Source: a virus
DNA: 64,000 nt
IMG/VR virus record: IMGVR_UViG_3300028654_000384
Span: 124,001 to 188,000 of that record
Strand: one strand, 5' to 3'
The notes under the pieces were generated by a model. That model saw only the letters and a list, made by a program, of their open reading frames with translations, did no database searches and was not told where the DNA came from. Of this stretch, positions 38,938-45,304 are shown in pieces. Position 1 is the first letter of the stretch; each line of letters begins with the position of its first letter. The position numbers were made by a program, and so were the translations under genes.

Positions 38938-38960
38938 GAATTATACCCGGAGTGTAATTC
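38938..38960. promoter_or_regulatory. palindromic operator, copy 3, between divergent promoters
   Basis: GAATTATAC-CCGGA-GTGTAATTC. It lies 8 bp from the minus -35 and 19 bp from the plus -35. The two distances differ by one helical turn, so one bound dimer could serve both promoters. Confidence 0.8.
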
Positions 38961-38979
38961 TGGCAGACAACGTGAGTAG

Positions 38980-39008
38980 TGCAAGTCTCAAGTAAACCGT
39001 GGTACAGT
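38980..39008 (+). promoter_or_regulatory. TGCAAG-17-TACAGT promoter, leaderless
   Basis: TGCAAG (38980-38985), 17 bp, TACAGT (39003-39008), TAGATC, ATG 39015. Confidence 0.8.
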
Positions 39009-39014
39009 TAGATC

Positions 39015-39260
39015 ATGGACCCCAACAGCAGCTTCGAGATGGAGTGGATCATCTGCATCAACTTGCAGCCGGCGCCCTCGGTGATCACCAAGCTACCCAA
39101 TGTCTACTTGACCAACGTGAACGTCGACACCCGGGTCACCACCAACATCTACCAGGCGCAGGGTTACCACTACAAGTCAGACGCTCGGGTCGCTGCCGAG
39201 CTGACCGGTGTGGTCTACGACATTCGCCGACGACGTGACTTCCGCGCCTCAACGGTGTAA
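39015..39260 (+). CDS. small hypothetical protein, leaderless
   Basis: 81 aa. EMEWIICINLQPAPS, then a beta-rich NVYLTNVNVDTRVTTNIY and a basic end (DIRRRRDFRAS). Its stop codon lies within the -35 of the next promoter. Confidence 0.62.
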   Translation: MDPNSSFEMEWIICINLQPAPSVITKLPNVYLTNVNVDTRVTTNIYQAQGYHYKSDARVAAELTGVVYDIRRRRDFRASTV

Positions 39261-39284
39261 ACTCCTCACCGTACGTGGTAGAAT
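39256..39284 (+). promoter_or_regulatory. TGTAAA-17-TAGAAT promoter (long leader)
   Basis: TGTAAA (39256-39261), 17 bp, TAGAAT (39279-39284). The start codon is about 90 nt on, so this gene has an unusually long leader, with a 19-nt hairpin at 39317-39335. Confidence 0.65.
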
Positions 39285-39316
39285 GGTACTTGATGGTGGA
39301 TGAAGCAGTCCACACA

Positions 39317-39335
39317 GTGAGGGCGCTCCCCTCAC
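39317..39335 (+). repeat. 19-nt hairpin repeat, leader copy
   Basis: GTGAGGG-CGCTC-CCCTCAC in the leader of the H1-like gene. Same 19-nt architecture as the cluster at 41.3-43.6 kb. Could control translation of the gene at 39377. Confidence 0.65.
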
Positions 39336-39376
39336 CAGAACTCCCTCCAACAGGAACACAGGAAAAGGAACATCCC

Positions 39377-40009
39377 ATGTCAGACACGCAGAACGACCCG
39401 ACCAGCACGTCCGAGATCGACAAGGCCATCAACGCTGCCAAGGCACGCAAGGCCGCGCGCGGTGAGAAGGTCATCTCTGCCGACGGCACCCCCAAGGCCG
39501 CGAAGGCGCCCCGGGCACCCCGCGCTCCCAAGGCCACCGACGAGGCCAAGCTCGCCCTCAAGGCAGCGAAGGCAGCCACCGCCGCCGCCAAACGTGCAGC
39601 GCGCCAGGCAAAGAAAGCGGCCGCAGCGCCCAAGGCGACGGCCCACATGAAGAAGGTCGAGAAGGCCGCCGAGCGCCTAGGCACCCTGTCCGACGCCGCT
39701 TCCCTCATCTTCAACGAGGCGACGGCGAGCCTGTCGGCCCTCGAGCTGGGCATCCTCGCCGGCCACCTGCAGCACTTCAACCGCGTCAAGGCGACGTCCC
39801 GCGCCGCGGCGACCCGCCCGTCGGTGGGCCAGACTGTCACCATCGTGTCGGGCGACCCCCGCTACGTGGGCCGCACGGGCACCGTCACCAAGTCGCAGCG
39901 CATCCGCATGTACGTGCAGCTCGACGGCGTCAAGAAACCCGTCTACCTGTTCACCAGCGACGCAGTCCTCGCGAATGACGAAGCGACCGAACAGTCCGCA
40001 TCGGCGTGA
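39377..40009 (+). CDS. histone-H1-like basic protein with KOW-like C-terminus
   Basis: 210 aa from ATG 39377 (AAAAGGA upstream). Residues 16-95 are an Ala/Lys/Pro-rich H1-like tract (KAAKAPRAPRAPKA, AAKRAARQAKKAAAAPK). A helical segment follows, then a KOW/SH3-like barrel (QTVTIVSGDPRYVGRTGTVT, MYVQLDGVKKPVYL). The tract should bind DNA or RNA nonspecifically; the barrel resembles ribosomal or NusG KOW domains. Could condense genomic DNA. Confidence 0.68.
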   Translation: MSDTQNDPTSTSEIDKAINAAKARKAARGEKVISADGTPKAAKAPRAPRAPKATDEAKLALKAAKAATAAAKRAARQAKKAAAAPKATAHMKKVEKAAERLGTLSDAASLIFNEATASLSALELGILAGHLQHFNRVKATSRAAATRPSVGQTVTIVSGDPRYVGRTGTVTKSQRIRMYVQLDGVKKPVYLFTSDAVLANDEATEQSASA

Positions 40010-40239
40010 AGGTGATGTTGCAGTGGGTGGTGCCGGCACTCGTCGGCACCACTTTGCTGTCACCCGCTCAGGCCCACCCGTCTCCCACCCACAATTCGAC
40101 GACACAGTGTGAGGCCATCAGTGACCCCGACCACCGGCACTTTTGCCGAGCGGTGGTGGGCCACGACCCCCTCGAGTGCGAGCTGATCCACAACCACGAC
40201 CTGCGGCAGCTGTGCCGCGCCGAAGCCACACCGAAGTGA
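40006..40239 (+). CDS. small secreted Cys/His-rich protein
   Basis: 77 aa, GTG start in a GTGA overlap. Signal peptide WVVPALVGTTLLSPAQA, then a mature domain with four cysteines (QCEAISDPDHRHFC, LECELIHNHDLRQLC) forming two repeated C-x12/13-C hairpins. Confidence 0.6.
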   Translation: MKVMLQWVVPALVGTTLLSPAQAHPSPTHNSTTQCEAISDPDHRHFCRAVVGHDPLECELIHNHDLRQLCRAEATPK

Positions 40240-40255
40240 AGAGGAGCAACGCCGG

Positions 40256-40555
40256 ATGACCAGGAAAGAATTCTGCCACCAACTGCTGCTGTCGAACCTG
40301 CTGAGCAAGGGCCAGGACTACAACAGAGCCGACAAGCCCACCGAGCCCGAGGTCGACGCCGTCAAGCGCCGCTGCACCTTCATCGGCAGGCTGGCGGACG
40401 CGGTGCCCATCGGCTTCTTCGATGACGAGCACCCGGGTGCGGTGTCCCTCGGCCTCGACGAGAGCGCCGGCCCATTTTGCCCACCGCAGTCCGACGCCAC
40501 CGACCCACAGGTCACCCTCACCCAGCGCGTCACCGGCAGCATCGATCCCAAATAG
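40256..40555 (+). CDS. hypothetical protein
   Basis: 99 aa. Helical start (TRKEFCHQLLLSNLLSKGQDY), then a mixed region (FIGRLADAVPIGFFDDEHPGAVSLGL). GAGGAG lies about 14 nt upstream. Unknown. Confidence 0.55.
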   Translation: MTRKEFCHQLLLSNLLSKGQDYNRADKPTEPEVDAVKRRCTFIGRLADAVPIGFFDDEHPGAVSLGLDESAGPFCPPQSDATDPQVTLTQRVTGSIDPK

Positions 40556-40610
40556 GCCTCCCAAAGTTGAACATTCTTCGGATCACAGATCCAGAAAGTC
40601 ACGGTGCGCG

Positions 40611-40817
40611 GTGAATAAAAAGGCGAGACAGCTCAACAGCTTCAAGATCAAGGCCTCGCAGCAGGGGCTGACGAGGGCGCGAGCAGAAAGACTGATCAGC
40701 CAGCAGTGGGACACGCTGACCGACGAGCAGCACGCTCAACTGGCCGCCCACAAGAACAACCACGTCAAGGTGAAGCTGGCAGTGAAGTTGGCGCAGCAGA
40801 AGGCACAGCAGGGATAG
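40611..40817 (+). CDS. small basic helical protein
   Basis: 68 aa, GTG start. Rich in Lys/Gln/Ala (NKKARQLNSFKIKASQQG, VKVKLAVKLAQQKAQQG) with one helix ARAERLISQQWDTLTDEQHAQL. Possible nucleic-acid binder. Confidence 0.5.
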   Translation: MNKKARQLNSFKIKASQQGLTRARAERLISQQWDTLTDEQHAQLAAHKNNHVKVKLAVKLAQQKAQQG

Positions 40818-40844
40818 ATAACGCGCCGAGACCATAAATACAGC

Positions 40845-41120
40845 ATGCACTGGCAACCACCCTTCCCGGCGCGCCAACTGGAGCTGCAGTGCCCGAGCTG
40901 CGGAGTGCAGGGCCACGTCTGGGCGCGGGTGTCGGCCAGCTACTGCGACGGCGACACCGTCGACGCCTACTGCGGGCACTGCCATCAACCCCTCGAGGTG
41001 ACGGCACGGGTCAGGGTCGCCTTCGTCGATGCCGCGTGCTGTGAGACGGGCTCGGTGGAGCCGGCGGCCGACGAGCGGGGGATGGACATGCTGCAGCACG
41101 ACCCGCGGCACCACGGGTGA
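40845..41120 (+). CDS. zinc-ribbon protein
   Basis: 91 aa. CPSC (residues 17-20) and CGHC (about 44-47) form a classic two-knuckle zinc ribbon. The C-terminus is acidic. A TAAATA box is close to the ATG. Confidence 0.6.
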   Translation: MHWQPPFPARQLELQCPSCGVQGHVWARVSASYCDGDTVDAYCGHCHQPLEVTARVRVAFVDAACCETGSVEPAADERGMDMLQHDPRHHG

Positions 41121-41413
41121 GCGACCCCCTGAGCGGGCGGCCGGTTGAGGGCCCACCGCAGAGCCACGGCGGGGCCCCGTCGAGACCCCATGGCCCCACC
41201 CCATGGCCCTGGAGGGGCAGGCAACCTTTGTGGGGCCTTTCTGGGGGAGGCTCGAGCTTGACCTCATCGCACAAATCACGTGCAATTCCCGCGCCTAATC
41301 AGCCCATCTGTGTGCATCTGTGTGGCTTTGTGATGTATGATGTAGCGCGAGAGCAGGTGGGAGTGAAGCTCCCACTTCACCACATTCACCGCGCCCACAC
41401 GAAAATCCCGTGA
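41117..41413 (+). CDS. doubtful Pro/Gly-rich ORF
   Basis: 98 aa from a GTGA overlap. Low complexity (SGRPVEGPPQSHGGAPSRPHG) and containing both a terminator-like hairpin and a 19-nt repeat hairpin, so it may be a spurious frame over a regulatory gap. Confidence 0.2.
   Translation: MSDPLSGRPVEGPPQSHGGAPSRPHGPTPWPWRGRQPLWGLSGGGSSLTSSHKSRAIPAPNQPICVHLCGFVMYDVAREQVGVKLPLHHIHRAHTKIP
41192..41241 (+). terminator. possible terminator after the 40845 gene
   Basis: GGCCCCAC (41192-41199) pairs with GTGGGGCC (41230-41237), followed by TTTCT. The 30-nt loop is long and the T-tract weak. Confidence 0.35.
41357..41375 (+). repeat. 19-nt hairpin repeat (intergenic)
   Basis: GTGGGAG-TGAAG-CTCCCAC in the gap before the 41439 gene. 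Confidence 0.75.
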
Positions 41414-41438
41414 AGCAAAGTGAGGCATACTTACCACC

Positions 41439-41777
41439 ATGGACATGACAGCATTTTGGGCCACCGTCCCGCCGCAAGACAAGTTGGCCGTGGGCCAGCT
41501 GAAGAATTCACCTTCGCTGGCCGCGGCCAGGCAGGACTTTCTCGGTGACGCGCCGACGGAGTTCGCTTCCACTGTCATCCCCAACATCGGGCCCAGCGGC
41601 GCGACGACCGACGACGACGAAGAAGACCTCGCCGAACGCGATCCCGATCAGGAGATCACCGACGCCGACGGGCCCTCGGTCAGCGGCGACAAGGCCCTGA
41701 TGGCCTACCAACCGTCGATCGATGCCCTGTACCTGTGGTACCCCGACGACAAAACTTGGCGCATGTGGAACTATTGA
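41439..41777 (+). CDS. acidic hypothetical protein
   Basis: 112 aa. Helical start (FWATVPPQDKLAVGQLKNSPSLA, with an acidic linker TTDDDEEDLAERDPDQE) and a Tyr/Trp-rich end (DALYLWYPDDKTWRMWNY). A TACTTA box lies 5 nt before the ATG. Unknown. Confidence 0.55.
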   Translation: MDMTAFWATVPPQDKLAVGQLKNSPSLAAARQDFLGDAPTEFASTVIPNIGPSGATTDDDEEDLAERDPDQEITDADGPSVSGDKALMAYQPSIDALYLWYPDDKTWRMWNY

Positions 41778-42229
41778 TGCCGTGCCTTGATGCCGGCATG
41801 GCCATTGAAGTGAGTGTCGGGCCCAGGAACTGGGTGACCCTTTTGGGTCATGTCGGTTCCCGACACTGGCCCTCACCGCGCACCCTGATCCTGTTGCTCA
41901 CCCTTCTCCAGGTCTCTGCTTGCGGCGGCACCCTGGTTGGGCCCGTCTTCGAGTATCAGGTGGGGGCACAGCCCCCACCGCCTGCACACCCCACTTCCGG
42001 CTTTGCTGCTTCAACGTGGTCGCCGACGAACAGTAACCAGGCCATCGTCTATGCTCAAGCGGCGACCCCTGCCGCGGTACCGCCCATCCACAAGCGCCAC
42101 ACCACCGTCGCCTCGGTGCAGTGGCCGTGGATCGCCGTCGCCGCCACCGTCCTCGTCGGCGGCACCCTGGCGGGCCTGGCGGCGTCAGGTTGTTTCGATG
42201 GCAACTGTGGCAAGACACTGGGCTGGTGA
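41777..42229 (+). CDS. lipoprotein or membrane protein with C-terminal helix
   Basis: 150 aa. A hydrophobic segment with lipobox-like VSAC (LILLLTLLQVSAC) is preceded by about 35 residues, so a later start is possible. Pro-rich middle and a C-terminal transmembrane helix (WPWIAVAATVLVGGTLAGLAAS). A 19-nt hairpin repeat lies in frame at 41960-41978. ATG overlaps the previous TGA. Confidence 0.5.
   Translation: MPCLDAGMAIEVSVGPRNWVTLLGHVGSRHWPSPRTLILLLTLLQVSACGGTLVGPVFEYQVGAQPPPPAHPTSGFAASTWSPTNSNQAIVYAQAATPAAVPPIHKRHTTVASVQWPWIAVAATVLVGGTLAGLAASGCFDGNCGKTLGW
41960..41978 (+). repeat. 19-nt hairpin repeat (in coding sequence)
   Basis: GTGGGGGC-ACA-GCCCCCAC inside the 41777 gene. Confidence 0.8.
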
Positions 42230-42330
42230 CGTGCCCAGCACGTCACGCACCCGGTGCACCCAAGTCCCTTCGGGACGTTGGGCTGGTGATTGTCATGAAG
42301 GGACGAAATTGCTTCAGTCCTCACGGACTT
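42226..42330 (+). other. three consecutive hairpins after the 41777 gene
   Basis: GTGACGTGC-CCA-GCACGTCAC (42226-42246, spanning the stop codon); CCCAA-GTCCC-TTC-GGGAC-G-TTGGG (42259-42282); AGTCC-TCAC-GGACT (42316-42329). No T-tract follows any of them. The middle one has a covarying copy at 44260-44283. Confidence 0.65.
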
Positions 42331-42338
42331 CAGGACGT

Positions 42339-42361
42339 GAATTACACCCCGAGTATAATTC
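42339..42361. promoter_or_regulatory. palindromic operator, copy 4
   Basis: GAATTACAC-CCCGA-GTATAATTC, both halves perfect, 9 bp upstream of the -35 of the 42406 promoter. Confidence 0.78.
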
Positions 42362-42370
42362 GACGGGGAG

Positions 42371-42399
42371 TGCAAGCGCACTGACTTCTGGCTTACAGT
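42371..42399 (+). promoter_or_regulatory. TGCAAG-17-TACAGT promoter, leaderless
   Basis: TGCAAG (42371-42376), 17 bp, TACAGT (42394-42399), TAGATC, ATG 42406. Confidence 0.8.
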
Positions 42400-42405
42400 T
42401 AGATC

Positions 42406-43149
42406 ATGAGGACGATAGGAATCATGACGATGGCCTGCCTGGTGGGAGCAACGCTCCCACTGGTTGCCTGTGGCGGCGCGCCCCCGGCAGCGCCCCCCGA
42501 GCTGACGAGTGCCTGCGCCGGCCATACCTGCAGTGGGGGTTCCACCCCCACCAGCCCCACCGACCCTTCACTTGCCCCCACCGTGTCGCCCCCAAGCGCT
42601 TCGTCGGTGCCGGCGAAGGAATCCCCTTCGCCTGAGGCGGGGATTTTACCTGATGCCGCCACGGTGCCAGTGGGGGCAACGCCCCCACCAGCCCCACCAT
42701 CGACCCCGCTTCCCGACGCTGCCAGTGAGGGTTCAACCCTCACCGCCGTCGATATCGATGCAGGTACCATGGTCAGTGTCCCCGAAGTCGATGCCGGGCC
42801 CGATGCGCCGGTTATGGCCGTGCTTCAAACCGACGCCGCGCCACTGCCCGATCCCTGTGCTGGTGCGAGTGGGGGTTCCACCCCCACCATGGTTCCTCGT
42901 GCCTATCCGGGCGGCGGTGGCATCGGTTGTGCGCGGCTCGCGGGTACCGGCACCTCGGTGCCTTGCCAGTGCTTCGTTACTGCTGGTGAGGGCGGCACCC
43001 TCACTGCCACCGCGCTGGCCCTTACCGTCTGCGGGCCGACGGGCTGCAACTGCATCGCCAACGACGGCGAGGGCCCGGCTGACCGCCCGTACTGCATCGG
43101 GCCCAAGTGCACCGCTGACCAGATCGCCAACCAGACGTGCTGGTATTGA
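42406..43149 (+). CDS. large Pro/Ala-rich lipoprotein with Cys-rich C-terminus
   Basis: 247 aa. Signal peptide with lipobox LVAC (about residues 19-22), a long Pro/Ser/Thr/Ala-rich stalk (residues 25-150), then a compact Cys-rich end (GCARLAGTGTSVPCQCF, CGPTGCNCIANDGEG, CIGPKCTADQ). The stalk-plus-Cys-knot plan suggests a surface-exposed protein. Six 19-nt hairpin repeats lie inside the gene and encode recurrent GGSTPT / EGSTLT / VGATLP peptides. Leaderless start. Confidence 0.7.
   Translation: MRTIGIMTMACLVGATLPLVACGGAPPAAPPELTSACAGHTCSGGSTPTSPTDPSLAPTVSPPSASSVPAKESPSPEAGILPDAATVPVGATPPPAPPSTPLPDAASEGSTLTAVDIDAGTMVSVPEVDAGPDAPVMAVLQTDAAPLPDPCAGASGGSTPTMVPRAYPGGGGIGCARLAGTGTSVPCQCFVTAGEGGTLTATALALTVCGPTGCNCIANDGEGPADRPYCIGPKCTADQIANQTCWY
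42442..42460 (+). repeat. 19-nt hairpin repeat
   Basis: GTGGGAGC-AAC-GCTCCCAC, in the signal-peptide region of the 42406 gene. Confidence 0.8.
42533..42551 (+). repeat. 19-nt hairpin repeat
   Basis: GTGGGGGT-TCC-ACCCCCAC. Confidence 0.8.
42670..42688 (+). repeat. 19-nt hairpin repeat
   Basis: GTGGGGGC-AAC-GCCCCCAC. Confidence 0.8.
42725..42743 (+). repeat. 19-nt hairpin repeat
   Basis: GTGAGGGTT-C-AACCCTCAC, the copy with the longest stem for its length (9 bp, one-base loop as drawn). Confidence 0.8.
42869..42887 (+). repeat. 19-nt hairpin repeat
   Basis: GTGGGGGT-TCC-ACCCCCAC, identical to the copy at 42533. Confidence 0.8.
42986..43004 (+). repeat. 19-nt hairpin repeat
   Basis: GTGAGGG-CGGCA-CCCTCAC. 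Confidence 0.8.
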
Positions 43150-43157
43150 TGCCGAAG

Positions 43158-43189
43158 GTGGGAGCGAATCGCTAGCGATTCGCTCCCAC
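43158..43189 (+). terminator. perfect 32-nt palindrome after the 42406 gene
   Basis: GTGGGAGCGAATCGCT followed at once by its exact reverse complement, 8 nt after the stop codon. The outer arms (GTGGGAGC/GCTCCCAC) equal those of the 19-nt repeats. No T-run follows, so it may be an RNA-stability element rather than an intrinsic terminator. Confidence 0.6.
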
Positions 43190-43198
43190 TGCAACAAG

Positions 43199-43227
43199 TG
43201 CAAACACTGCACCAACCGTGTTAGGAT
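43199..43227 (+). promoter_or_regulatory. TGCAAA-17-TAGGAT promoter, leaderless
   Basis: TGCAAA (43199-43204), 17 bp, TAGGAT (43222-43227), 6 nt to ATG 43234. The 32-nt palindrome ends 9 bp upstream of the -35, the place the operator occupies elsewhere. Confidence 0.75.
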
Positions 43228-43233
43228 CTGATC

Positions 43234-43428
43234 ATGGACAGCTACTCGTACCGCATCATTCCCATTGCCGAACGCCATGGCGTTCTCGCCGAACAAAAGG
43301 CTCTGCGCCCCGGCGAACGCCTGTGGGTGATCACCACTGCGATGTATGGGGCCTTGTACGCCGAACGCGCTACCCCTTTTCGCAGCAGGTTTCGCGGCAA
43401 GTCGAAGACGCGAGGTGAACACCGATGA
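43234..43428 (+). CDS. small basic protein, leaderless
   Basis: 64 aa. RYRIIPIAERHGVLAEQKALR-like start (SYRIIPIAERHGVLAE), RPGERLWVITTAMYG, basic tail SRFRGKSKTRGEHR. The RPGERLWVI segment is reminiscent of the PGxL strand. Confidence 0.55.
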   Translation: MDSYSYRIIPIAERHGVLAEQKALRPGERLWVITTAMYGALYAERATPFRSRFRGKSKTRGEHR

Positions 43429-43589
43429 TGCGCGGTCCATCCATTTCCGTCAACGTTATGTGCATTCTGGCCTGGGCCTCTCTGTCGGTGTACTTGACAT
43501 GCCTGGCCATCTCCGCGGTGGAGCACCTCGGTGATGCTGGTGAGGGCGGGACCCTCACTTCCGACGTCGTCATGCGGGAGCACCAGTGA
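43425..43589 (+). CDS. 54-aa membrane protein
   Basis: ATGA overlap with the previous gene. Hydrophobic VNVMCILAWASLSVYLTCLAI; the C-terminal part is encoded by a 19-nt hairpin repeat (GEGGTLT). Confidence 0.55.
   Translation: MMRGPSISVNVMCILAWASLSVYLTCLAISAVEHLGDAGEGGTLTSDVVMREHQ
43540..43558 (+). repeat. 19-nt hairpin repeat
   Basis: GTGAGGG-CGGGA-CCCTCAC inside the 43425 gene; differs from the 42986 copy in one loop base. Confidence 0.8.
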
Positions 43590-43693
43590 GGTGGGTGATC
43601 TTTGCCATCATCATGGTGCCCATCGCTTGGGTGGTCATCATGTGCACGCTGTCACACGTAGCGTATAAACGGTCACGAGGAGACGATAGATGA
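43586..43693 (+). CDS. 35-aa membrane microprotein
   Basis: GTGA start overlap and ATGA end overlap. One helix (VIFAIIMVPIAWVVIMCTL) and a basic tail. Confidence 0.5.
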   Translation: MRWVIFAIIMVPIAWVVIMCTLSHVAYKRSRGDDR

Positions 43694-43908
43694 ACAATGC
43701 TAGCACATTTCTCATCATTCTCTGCGCCGGCGCGCTCGTCCTGTTTTTCATGTGCAGGCCTGAGCTCCTCGACAATCATCCATCGTCGTTGGGCACCAAC
43801 ACGCTGGTCCAACATCACACTCCACCGTCTGATGCCGCCCGTCTCGACGCTGTCGAGAAACGGCTCCACGACATCTGTTCGATGAACGTCCTAGCGGGGT
43901 GCCCGTGA
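43690..43908 (+). CDS. small membrane protein, tandem paralogue 1
   Basis: 72 aa. TFLIILCAGALVLFFMCRPELL helix and a C-terminal RLDAVEKRLHDICS coiled segment ending AGCP. Related to the next two genes. Confidence 0.55.
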   Translation: MNNASTFLIILCAGALVLFFMCRPELLDNHPSSLGTNTLVQHHTPPSDAARLDAVEKRLHDICSMNVLAGCP

Positions 43909-44135
43909 AGAACCACATTGTGCTCATCTACATCATCGGCGTCTGTGCTAGCACCGTGTTTTTCATGTGCACGCGCGACGCCATCATTAGGCTGGCCGCC
44001 CGGGCGGGAGCCGAGCTCGCGCCTTCACCTCCTGCCCTACATGAACATATCCCGCATGAATGGTCAGCGACTGTCGACGACCGCCTCGACCGCCTGGAGA
44101 AGCAACTTCATACCTGTGATGCGGGGTGCCCGTGA
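43905..44135 (+). CDS. small membrane protein, tandem paralogue 2
   Basis: 76 aa, GTGA overlap. VLIYIIGVCASTVFFMCTRD helix and DRLDRLEKQLHTCDAGCP end, matching paralogue 1 at both ends. Confidence 0.55.
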   Translation: MKNHIVLIYIIGVCASTVFFMCTRDAIIRLAARAGAELAPSPPALHEHIPHEWSATVDDRLDRLEKQLHTCDAGCP

Positions 44136-44245
44136 AGAACATCAGCTTTTTACTCGTCCTAATCGCCGTTTGCAGCATCGCCCTGGTTCTCATGTGCACC
44201 GCTTTTGCGGCGCCTGAGCTCCGCGCAGCGTTGAGGTGCCAGTGA
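44132..44245 (+). CDS. small membrane protein, truncated paralogue 3
   Basis: 37 aa, GTGA overlap. KNISFLLVLIAVCSIALVLMC matches the N-terminal helix of the two preceding genes; the coiled C-terminus is absent. Confidence 0.5.
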   Translation: MKNISFLLVLIAVCSIALVLMCTAFAAPELRAALRCQ

Positions 44246-44517
44246 CAAAACGTCATGCACCCAAGTCGCGCAGCGACGTTGGGCCAGTGAAAAAGTCAAC
44301 TCGTAAGGTCGTGGAGAACATCAAGGCACAGGGTTCCGTCTTTGCTCCCCGCGACGACGTCTATTCGTTGATGCCACAGTGGCCCATCGACCCTCGCCTC
44401 GACAAGTGGTCGCCCATCGCCCCGCCCGTTGACTGTGACCTGTGTCACCGCACTGCGACGTGGCGGCACACCCGCGGCGCCCTTCGCTGCGACAGGTGCC
44501 CTCGTCCGAAGAAGTGA
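44242..44517 (+). CDS. zinc-finger-like basic protein
   Basis: 91 aa, GTGA overlap. Basic start (TKRHAPKSRSDVGPVKKSTRK) and a C-terminal CDLCHRTATWRHTRGALRCDRC four-Cys zinc motif. A 24-nt covarying hairpin lies within its 5' end. Confidence 0.6.
   Translation: MTKRHAPKSRSDVGPVKKSTRKVVENIKAQGSVFAPRDDVYSLMPQWPIDPRLDKWSPIAPPVDCDLCHRTATWRHTRGALRCDRCPRPKK
44260..44283 (+). repeat. 24-nt hairpin, second copy
   Basis: CCCAA-GTCGC-GCA-GCGAC-G-TTGGG. Same length and bulged G as the 42259-42282 copy, but the inner stem changed on both sides (GTCCC/GGGAC to GTCGC/GCGAC), which indicates conserved base pairing. Confidence 0.75.
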
Positions 44518-44527
44518 GGAATTCCCC

Positions 44528-44761
44528 ATGAGCAATCGTCGTTTCATTGTCACCCTTGAACTGTCGACCGATGCGCTCGCCGACGCTGACGAGGTGTTGG
44601 ATGCAGTGGGCCGCGCGCTGACTGCATCGTTGCAGCTACCTCACACGGCCGGGGTGTGGACGCTGGGCATCGTCGGCATGCCCGACGTGCCGGCGACCCG
44701 CGACGATGTCGCCCACGCTCAGCGCGACGTTTCCATTGAACGTGATCCGAGGTTGAACTGA
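44528..44761 (+). CDS. small hypothetical protein
   Basis: 77 aa from ATG 44528. ferredoxin-like strand-helix-strand (RRFIVTLELSTDALADADEVLDAVGRAL). Ends one base into the next ATG. Confidence 0.55.
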   Translation: MSNRRFIVTLELSTDALADADEVLDAVGRALTASLQLPHTAGVWTLGIVGMPDVPATRDDVAHAQRDVSIERDPRLN

Positions 44762-44994
44762 TGGCATCTTATGTCGTCGTCCCACTGAAGCTGACCAAGC
44801 CTACGTCGGGTCACACCTTCGATCGCCTCGACGTTGCCGCCTCGCTGGCGGCCATGCTGCAGCCCGGCGACCGCGTCGTCAGCGTCTACCCCGTCCGTGG
44901 CCTCGTCCGCAATCAGTGGGACCCCGCGGCCACCTACTTCGAACTTGAGGCCCTCGTCGAACGAAAGGAACCCGCATCCCATGAAGAAACGTAG
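44761..44994 (+). CDS. small hypothetical protein
   Basis: 77 aa. ASYVVVPLKL, LAAMLQPGDRVVSVYPVRG and FELEALVERK. The LQPGDRVVSV strand recalls the PGxL motif but the rest does not match. Confidence 0.55.
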   Translation: MASYVVVPLKLTKPTSGHTFDRLDVAASLAAMLQPGDRVVSVYPVRGLVRNQWDPAATYFELEALVERKEPASHEET

Positions 44995-45274
44995 CAAGAA
45001 GGAACGCCGCGACCTGTCACCCATCCACCCGCCCATGCCCGTCGAACAGGCCGAGACCTATGCCCGGGCCCTGCAGGCACAGAAGGACCTCCGCGCGCAG
45101 CTGGTCAAGGCCACCCCGAAAGGGGCCGACGCGCCCTGCATCGGCCTGGCCGACACGTGCACCGGCACGTATCAGCTGTTGGTCTGGTGCAATGCGGGTC
45201 GACCCGCGGCGTTGCCCGCCACCTTCGAGGGTTTTGCAGTCGACTTTAGGGGTCACCTGCCCCGCGCACTGTGA
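44981..45274 (+). CDS. small hypothetical protein
   Basis: 97 aa from ATG 44981 (AAAGGA upstream), overlapping the previous gene by 14 nt. Basic start (KKRSKKERRD), helix EQAETYARALQAQKDLRAQL, two pairs of cysteines. Confidence 0.55.
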   Translation: MKKRSKKERRDLSPIHPPMPVEQAETYARALQAQKDLRAQLVKATPKGADAPCIGLADTCTGTYQLLVWCNAGRPAALPATFEGFAVDFRGHLPRAL

Positions 45275-45304
45275 TTCGCTGCCGGCACCACACTCGAGGT
45301 AGAA

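Noticed and set aside
39136-39843. 235-aa minus-strand open frame
   Set aside because: Antisense shadow of the Ala/Lys-rich H1-like gene; such GC-rich tracts leave all frames open.
41117-41413. Pro/Gly-rich ORF as a confident gene
   Set aside because: Low complexity, no domain, and its span contains a terminator-like hairpin and a repeat hairpin; kept only at low confidence.
42509-43231. 240-aa plus-strand frame, and the minus frame 42733-43440
   Set aside because: Both overlap the lipoprotein gene that has the promoter and lipobox; the Pro-rich composition opens the other frames.
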